14,363 nucleotides of DNA from an uncultured Cardiobacterium sp. (GTDB lineage Bacteria; Pseudomonadota; Gammaproteobacteria; Cardiobacteriales; Cardiobacteriaceae): positions 1 to 14,363 of the forward strand of contig NZ_CALIZP010000038.1 in the NCBI RefSeq assembly GCF_938028825.1, given 5' to 3'. Below are positions 11,791 through 14,363 of this stretch, one piece after another. Numbering within the stretch: the stretch's first letter is position 1; every line of letters begins with the position of its first letter. A model generated the notes under the pieces. That model was given only the letters and a program-made list of their open reading frames with translations. It searched no databases and had not been told where the DNA came from. The position numbers and the translations under genes were made by a program.

Positions 11791-12257
11791 TCAGCGTCGG
11801 GCGTTGTCGATGGCAGCCTGCTCGCGCGCGTTGCGCTCGCGGGCGATGCTGTGCCAGCGCAGCAACTCGCGAATGCTCATCCTGTCCATCTCGCTCGGCG
11901 GCCAACCGCCGCCGAAAACAATGTTGATGTCTGCCCATGCTTCTTCGACGCTTAGGGGGATGGCTTTCCCGCATCATCGTTGCCGTCAGCCTCGTCACCC
12001 CCTGTAATCATGGTGGCGACCAGGTTGAGGGCGAGCATCGTGTCGCGCAAGCTAAGGCCGAGCGCCTCCTGTTTGGTCAGCGCCGGGGTGCTGATGCGCG
12101 GCAGCAGCTCGACCAGAGCGCCAGTGTCGCCCTGGACCAGGTCGAACAGCTTGATGCCGCGCAGCTCACCGGCGCTCGGTTCGCGCAGGGTGATGGCGGT
12201 GACGGGTTTGCCGTCACGGCTGATGGCTTTGTGGAGTTTCAGGGTGTTGTCGATCAT
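11791..12257 (-). CDS. E+E': gpE+E' tail assembly chaperone frameshift product
   Basis: P2-type phages make a long form of gpE by -1 frameshifting; together E and E+E' serve as chaperones for the tape measure, like lambda gpG and gpGT. Here the frame of E contains G GGA AAG (11970-11964), the same slippery heptamer as lambda G/T. A -1 shift after K98 continues AIPLSVEEAW, INIVFGGGWPPSEMDRMS, IRELLRWHSIARERN to TGA at 11793-11791, for a total of 155 residues. The E' part has no start of its own and the proline/tryptophan motif followed by a helical ELLRWH segment is what I expect in E'-type domains. It lies directly before the tape measure on this strand, apart from the inserted moron. Confidence 0.82.
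11952..12257 (-). CDS. E: P2 gpE-like tail assembly chaperone, short form
   Basis: The 101-residue product starts MIDNTLKLHKAISRDGKPV and carries ITLREPSAGELRGIKLFDLV, the gpE family core, then LLPRISTPALTKQEALGLSL and a glycine/aspartate-rich tail up to TAA. AGGAG lies eight to nine bases before ATG 12257. The tail holds the slippery heptamer that leads to E+E'. In P2 the short form is about 91 residues and is made in excess of the long form. Confidence 0.87.
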   Translation of the reverse strand: MIDNTLKLHKAISRDGKPVTAITLREPSAGELRGIKLFDLVQGDTGALVELLPRISTPALTKQEALGLSLRDTMLALNLVATMITGGDEADGNDDAGKPSP

Positions 12258-12275
12258 AGGGATGTCTCCTGTTTA

Positions 12276-12782
12276 TTACATTTTCAGATTGGCGCGGCGT
12301 TTTTCGAGCATGTCCGTGCCGTTGATGATGCAGATGTTGTGGGGATAGTCGATGTCGAAGAGGACACGGCCATCGATGCTGTACTTAAACGTGGCGAGGC
12401 TTGCGGTGTATTTGGTCTTTTGCAGCTCGCCCGGCTTGCTCGTGCCAAGGTCGATTTCTTTCAGGCGGCCAGTCATCACCGCTTCGATGCCGTGGCCGCT
12501 GCAATCCATTTCGGATTCTGCCGAAGCGTTGATGCGGAATTTGACACCGGCAAGGCCACAGGTGCCGTAGATGGCAATCATTTCCGCCGTCTGTTCGCTG
12601 GCCTCAAAAGTCAGCTCCATTTTTTCCTGGCCGAGGTCGATGTCCACCGGGCCAAACATCCCGCCGGCGCGGTATTCGTCCGTCTTGCGGGTGATTTTCG
12701 GCCATTCGATGTTGTCGATGATGCCGGCATAGCCGCGCCCTTCGACGGTGAGGATGGCGTCTTTAATAATCTTGGGTAGCAT
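12276..12782 (-). CDS. FII: P2 gpFII-like major tail tube protein
   Basis: The 168-residue protein (P2 FII about 172) shows the tube family: MLPKIIKDAILTVEGRGYAG, then GGMFGPVDIDLGQEKMELTF, EMIAIYGTCGLAGVKFRINA, and KYTASLATFKYSIDG. Tube monomers stack inside the sheath and form the DNA channel. AAGGAG lies five bases before ATG 12782; the TAA of FI is embedded in that TAAGGAG, so the two structural genes are closely linked. Confidence 0.92.
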   Translation of the reverse strand: MLPKIIKDAILTVEGRGYAGIIDNIEWPKITRKTDEYRAGGMFGPVDIDLGQEKMELTFEASEQTAEMIAIYGTCGLAGVKFRINASAESEMDCSGHGIEAVMTGRLKEIDLGTSKPGELQKTKYTASLATFKYSIDGRVLFDIDYPHNICIINGTDMLEKRRANLKM

Positions 12783-12791
12783 GTTGACTCC

Positions 12792-13982
12792 TTACGGTTG
12801 GGCGGCTTCGATGCGGCGGGCGAAGTCGATGAGGTAGATGTCGGTGATGTGTTGACGCAGGTTGAGGTTTTCGAGCGGTGGCACCGGCGTGTAGTCGTAG
12901 CTGATGGCGAGTTTGCCCTCTTTGAGGGTGTCTTTGCTGTTAAGCGTCGAGTCGTACCAGGCGCTGCCGCCGAGCAAATAGCCCGCAGAGGTAAATTCGC
13001 GCAGCTTGGCATTGATGCCGGCGATGATGTCGCTGGCCAGCCCCGGTGTCAGCGGCTTGTCGATGGCCCAGAGGTGGTTTTGCGCGATGGTCTCGCTGAT
13101 GACCTGGGCGGTGCGGGTGTAGTTCTCAAAGGCAAAGAGCGCATCATCACTACATGTGCGGCTGCCCCACAGGCGGAAGCCCTGCTCACGCACCAGCGTT
13201 GTTACCTCCTTGCTGTTGAGGTAATTGGCATCGGTGGCGGTGCTGGTAATGTCAAAGTCCACGTCGATGGTGAGGCCGGTGACGCCGTTGATGCCGACGT
13301 TGGAAATGGTCTTGTGCCAGCCGGTGTCATGGTCGAGCTTGGCGCGCAGGCCGAGAGCGACGGCAACGGCGTTGATGGTGGCCGTTTTCTTGGCCGCCTC
13401 GTCGAAGCCGGTGAAGTCCGGCCACACCAGCATCAATTCGCGCGCATGGAAGTTATTGCGGTGGGTGGCGGCCTCTTCTTTGGTATTGCCCACGGCACGG
13501 GCATAGACAAAGCCGCGTAGTTTTTGCGCGATGCTGACCAGCTCAGTGGTGACCTCTTGCGTGTCCAGCCCCAGCGCGCCGCCGATGATGCGCGGCACGG
13601 CGCCGAGTTCGGCTTTGGCCGAGAGTAGAGCCTTGGCACCGCTGCGGCGACCGTTTTCAAAAGTGCCGATGGTCTTGGCATTTTGATCGGCGCCGTTGTC
13701 GTTTTTCTCCTTGCTGGTCGGCACGCGGACAACGACGGTCAGGGCATTGGCCTGTTTGTAGATGGCATTGAGCGCGGGGGCAAGTGTGCCTTTCGTGCCG
13801 GCCTTGCCGATGGCTTCGGGCAGGTTGCTGATGAGGACAGCCTTGTTCTCCGGAAACACAGTCGCATCGGCGTCTTCGCCGGTGGCGACAAGGCCGATGA
13901 CGGCGGTGCTGACGGTGCGCAGCGGCCGGGTGCCGTTGTTTATTTCAATGGCGCGGACACCATGCAGGTATTCGGTACTCAT
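12792..13982 (-). CDS. FI: P2 gpFI-like tail sheath protein
   Basis: The 396-residue length equals that of P2 FI. Typical parts are the N-terminal MSTEYLHGVRAIEINNGTRP, VSTAVIGLVATGEDADA, the central RELMLVWPDFTGFD and HDTGWHKTISNVGINGVTGL segments, LWGSRTCSDDALFAFENYTR, and the C-terminal handshake-type strands (ISYDYTPVPPLENLNLRQHI). The sheath contracts to drive the tube through the envelope. AAGGAG precedes ATG 13982, whose ATGA overlaps the stop of the preceding small gene. Confidence 0.94.
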   Translation of the reverse strand: MSTEYLHGVRAIEINNGTRPLRTVSTAVIGLVATGEDADATVFPENKAVLISNLPEAIGKAGTKGTLAPALNAIYKQANALTVVVRVPTSKEKNDNGADQNAKTIGTFENGRRSGAKALLSAKAELGAVPRIIGGALGLDTQEVTTELVSIAQKLRGFVYARAVGNTKEEAATHRNNFHARELMLVWPDFTGFDEAAKKTATINAVAVALGLRAKLDHDTGWHKTISNVGINGVTGLTIDVDFDITSTATDANYLNSKEVTTLVREQGFRLWGSRTCSDDALFAFENYTRTAQVISETIAQNHLWAIDKPLTPGLASDIIAGINAKLREFTSAGYLLGGSAWYDSTLNSKDTLKEGKLAISYDYTPVPPLENLNLRQHITDIYLIDFARRIEAAQP

Positions 13983-14266
13983 GGGTGTAACTCCTTGGAT
14001 TGTTGGTCGAGGATGCGGTAAAGGGATGCCGGGCTTTGCCGCGCCGGGTCGGGCAGTTCGAGGACGGTGGCGACAAACTCGCTACAGAACCAGCGACGCG
14101 GCGACTGGCGCAAAAACGAGCAGACAAAGCGCAACACGCCGCACCAGTCATAGCGGCTGCCCTGCTCACGCTCTAGCCATTCGCACACGGTGGCGGCGGG
14201 GAGGGTGCGGTAGATGGATTCATGGCTGTGCGGTGCGCGCAAATAGGCGTAATGGACAAATTTCAT
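13979..14266 (-). CDS. Truncated YDW/FCSE-motif phage protein (papain-like/NlpC-type fold suspected)
   Basis: Residues 38-95 carry RYDWCGVLRFVCSF, then RRWFCSEFVATVL and QSPASLYRIL, a pattern of small phage and bacterial proteins with a permuted papain-like (NlpC/P60-superfamily-like) fold in which the FCSE cysteine is the suspected nucleophile. Members I remember are 130-200 residues and include an N-terminal histidine-bearing segment; this 95-residue frame lacks most of that. The ATG at 14266 has no Shine-Dalgarno. A second copy of the same start (ATGAAATTTGTCCAT) lies 40 bases upstream behind GAGGGGAG but meets TAG after five codons. The gene therefore looks damaged by a local duplication, or depends on reinitiation. 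Its stop overlaps the sheath gene start (ATGA). Confidence 0.55.
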   Translation of the reverse strand: MKFVHYAYLRAPHSHESIYRTLPAATVCEWLEREQGSRYDWCGVLRFVCSFLRQSPRRWFCSEFVATVLELPDPARQSPASLYRILDQQSKELHP

Positions 14267-14309
14267 GCTTTTTTTGAGACGTTGCGCCCTAATGGACAAA
14301 TTTCATGCT
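14250..14309. repeat. 20-bp direct repeat duplicating a gene start
   Basis: TAATGGACAAATTTCATGCT occurs exactly at 14250-14269 and 14290-14309, 40 bases apart. Read on the minus strand each copy contains a start (ATGAAATTTGTCCAT). Only the outer copy has a ribosome-binding site; only the inner copy leads into the downstream frame. Confidence 0.9.
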
Positions 14310-14363
14310 CTCCCCTCTATTTTTTGCTGAAATAATCTTTTATAAACCGTAACTTCCTCTCCT
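14303..14363 (-). CDS. Possible 3' end of an upstream gene at right edge
   Basis: One minus-strand frame is open from the edge and ends VYKRLFQQKIEGRA with TGA 14305-14303, overlapping the outer ATG of the duplicated start (ATGA). A second frame, ending FIKDYFSKK with TAG, is also open. The ATGA overlap favours the first, but about 20 residues are too few to identify a product. The segment is A+T-rich compared with the tail genes. Confidence 0.3.
   Translation of the reverse strand, partial: GEEVTVYKRLFQQKIEGRA

Noticed and set aside
12798..13520. A 240-codon plus-strand frame, with similar ones at 11937-12779, opposite the sheath, tube and E genes.
   Set aside because: They run opposite clear P2 structural genes and lack ribosome-binding sites; valine/glycine/aspartate-rich translation is typical of reverse-strand shadows.
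1..14363. CRISPR arrays, tRNA genes, insertion sequences and att sites.
   Set aside because: No repeat-spacer pattern, cloverleaf, transposase gene or terminal inverted repeat was seen; the only exact direct repeat noticed is the short one at 14250-14309.

Overview
The window is the interior of a P2-like (myovirus-type, contractile-tail) prophage in a Gram-negative, probably beta- or gammaproteobacterial, host. The evidence is a collinear P2 tail block (FI sheath, FII tube, E with its frameshifted E', T tape measure, U, D), an Ogr/Delta-type zinc finger, an early operon of CII-like, ribbon-helix-helix and primase-helicase genes facing a repressor, two short proteins with lipoprotein-type signals, and an HI1419/HI1420-family toxin-antitoxin pair. 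Most of the window is G+C-rich, but 5152-5786 is strongly A+T-rich. I could not assign genus; no clear Neisseria or Haemophilus uptake sequence stood out. No integrase, att site, capsid or lysis gene lies inside the window.

Layout: 1-4599 is the early operon, all on the minus strand and read right to left, with nearly every junction an ATGA or similar overlap: RHH regulator, CII-like HTH, small membrane protein, 93-aa unknown, Ogr-like zinc finger with a long C-terminal extension, primase-helicase, 61-aa unknown, and a gene leaving the left edge. The primase-helicase looks broken: it lacks its N-terminal half, has an in-frame amber codon, and carries a frameshift near its C-terminus. 4600-4749 is the genetic switch, with AACGTT-centred palindromes around divergent promoters. 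4750-6631 (plus strand) holds the repressor, an A+T-rich cargo stretch with a start-less Cys4/membrane ORF and a 29-codon membrane peptide ORF, and two exported-protein genes, the second with an Excalibur domain.

6688-7279 (minus) is the toxin-antitoxin pair just behind gene D. 7311-14266 (minus) is the tail operon in P2 order, with a truncated YDW/FCSE-motif gene ahead of FI. Between E and T a plus-strand membrane-protein gene sits on the opposite strand with its own extended -10 promoter, strong ribosome-binding site and intrinsic terminator: a classic moron layout. E carries a lambda-type G GGA AAG slippery site leading into E'.

The most unusual signal is at the end of the repressor. A run of ten A's at codons 129-132 would, by -1 slippage, join the HTH protein to the otherwise start-less downstream ORF, giving a 263-aa repressor with a Cys4 ribbon and two membrane segments.
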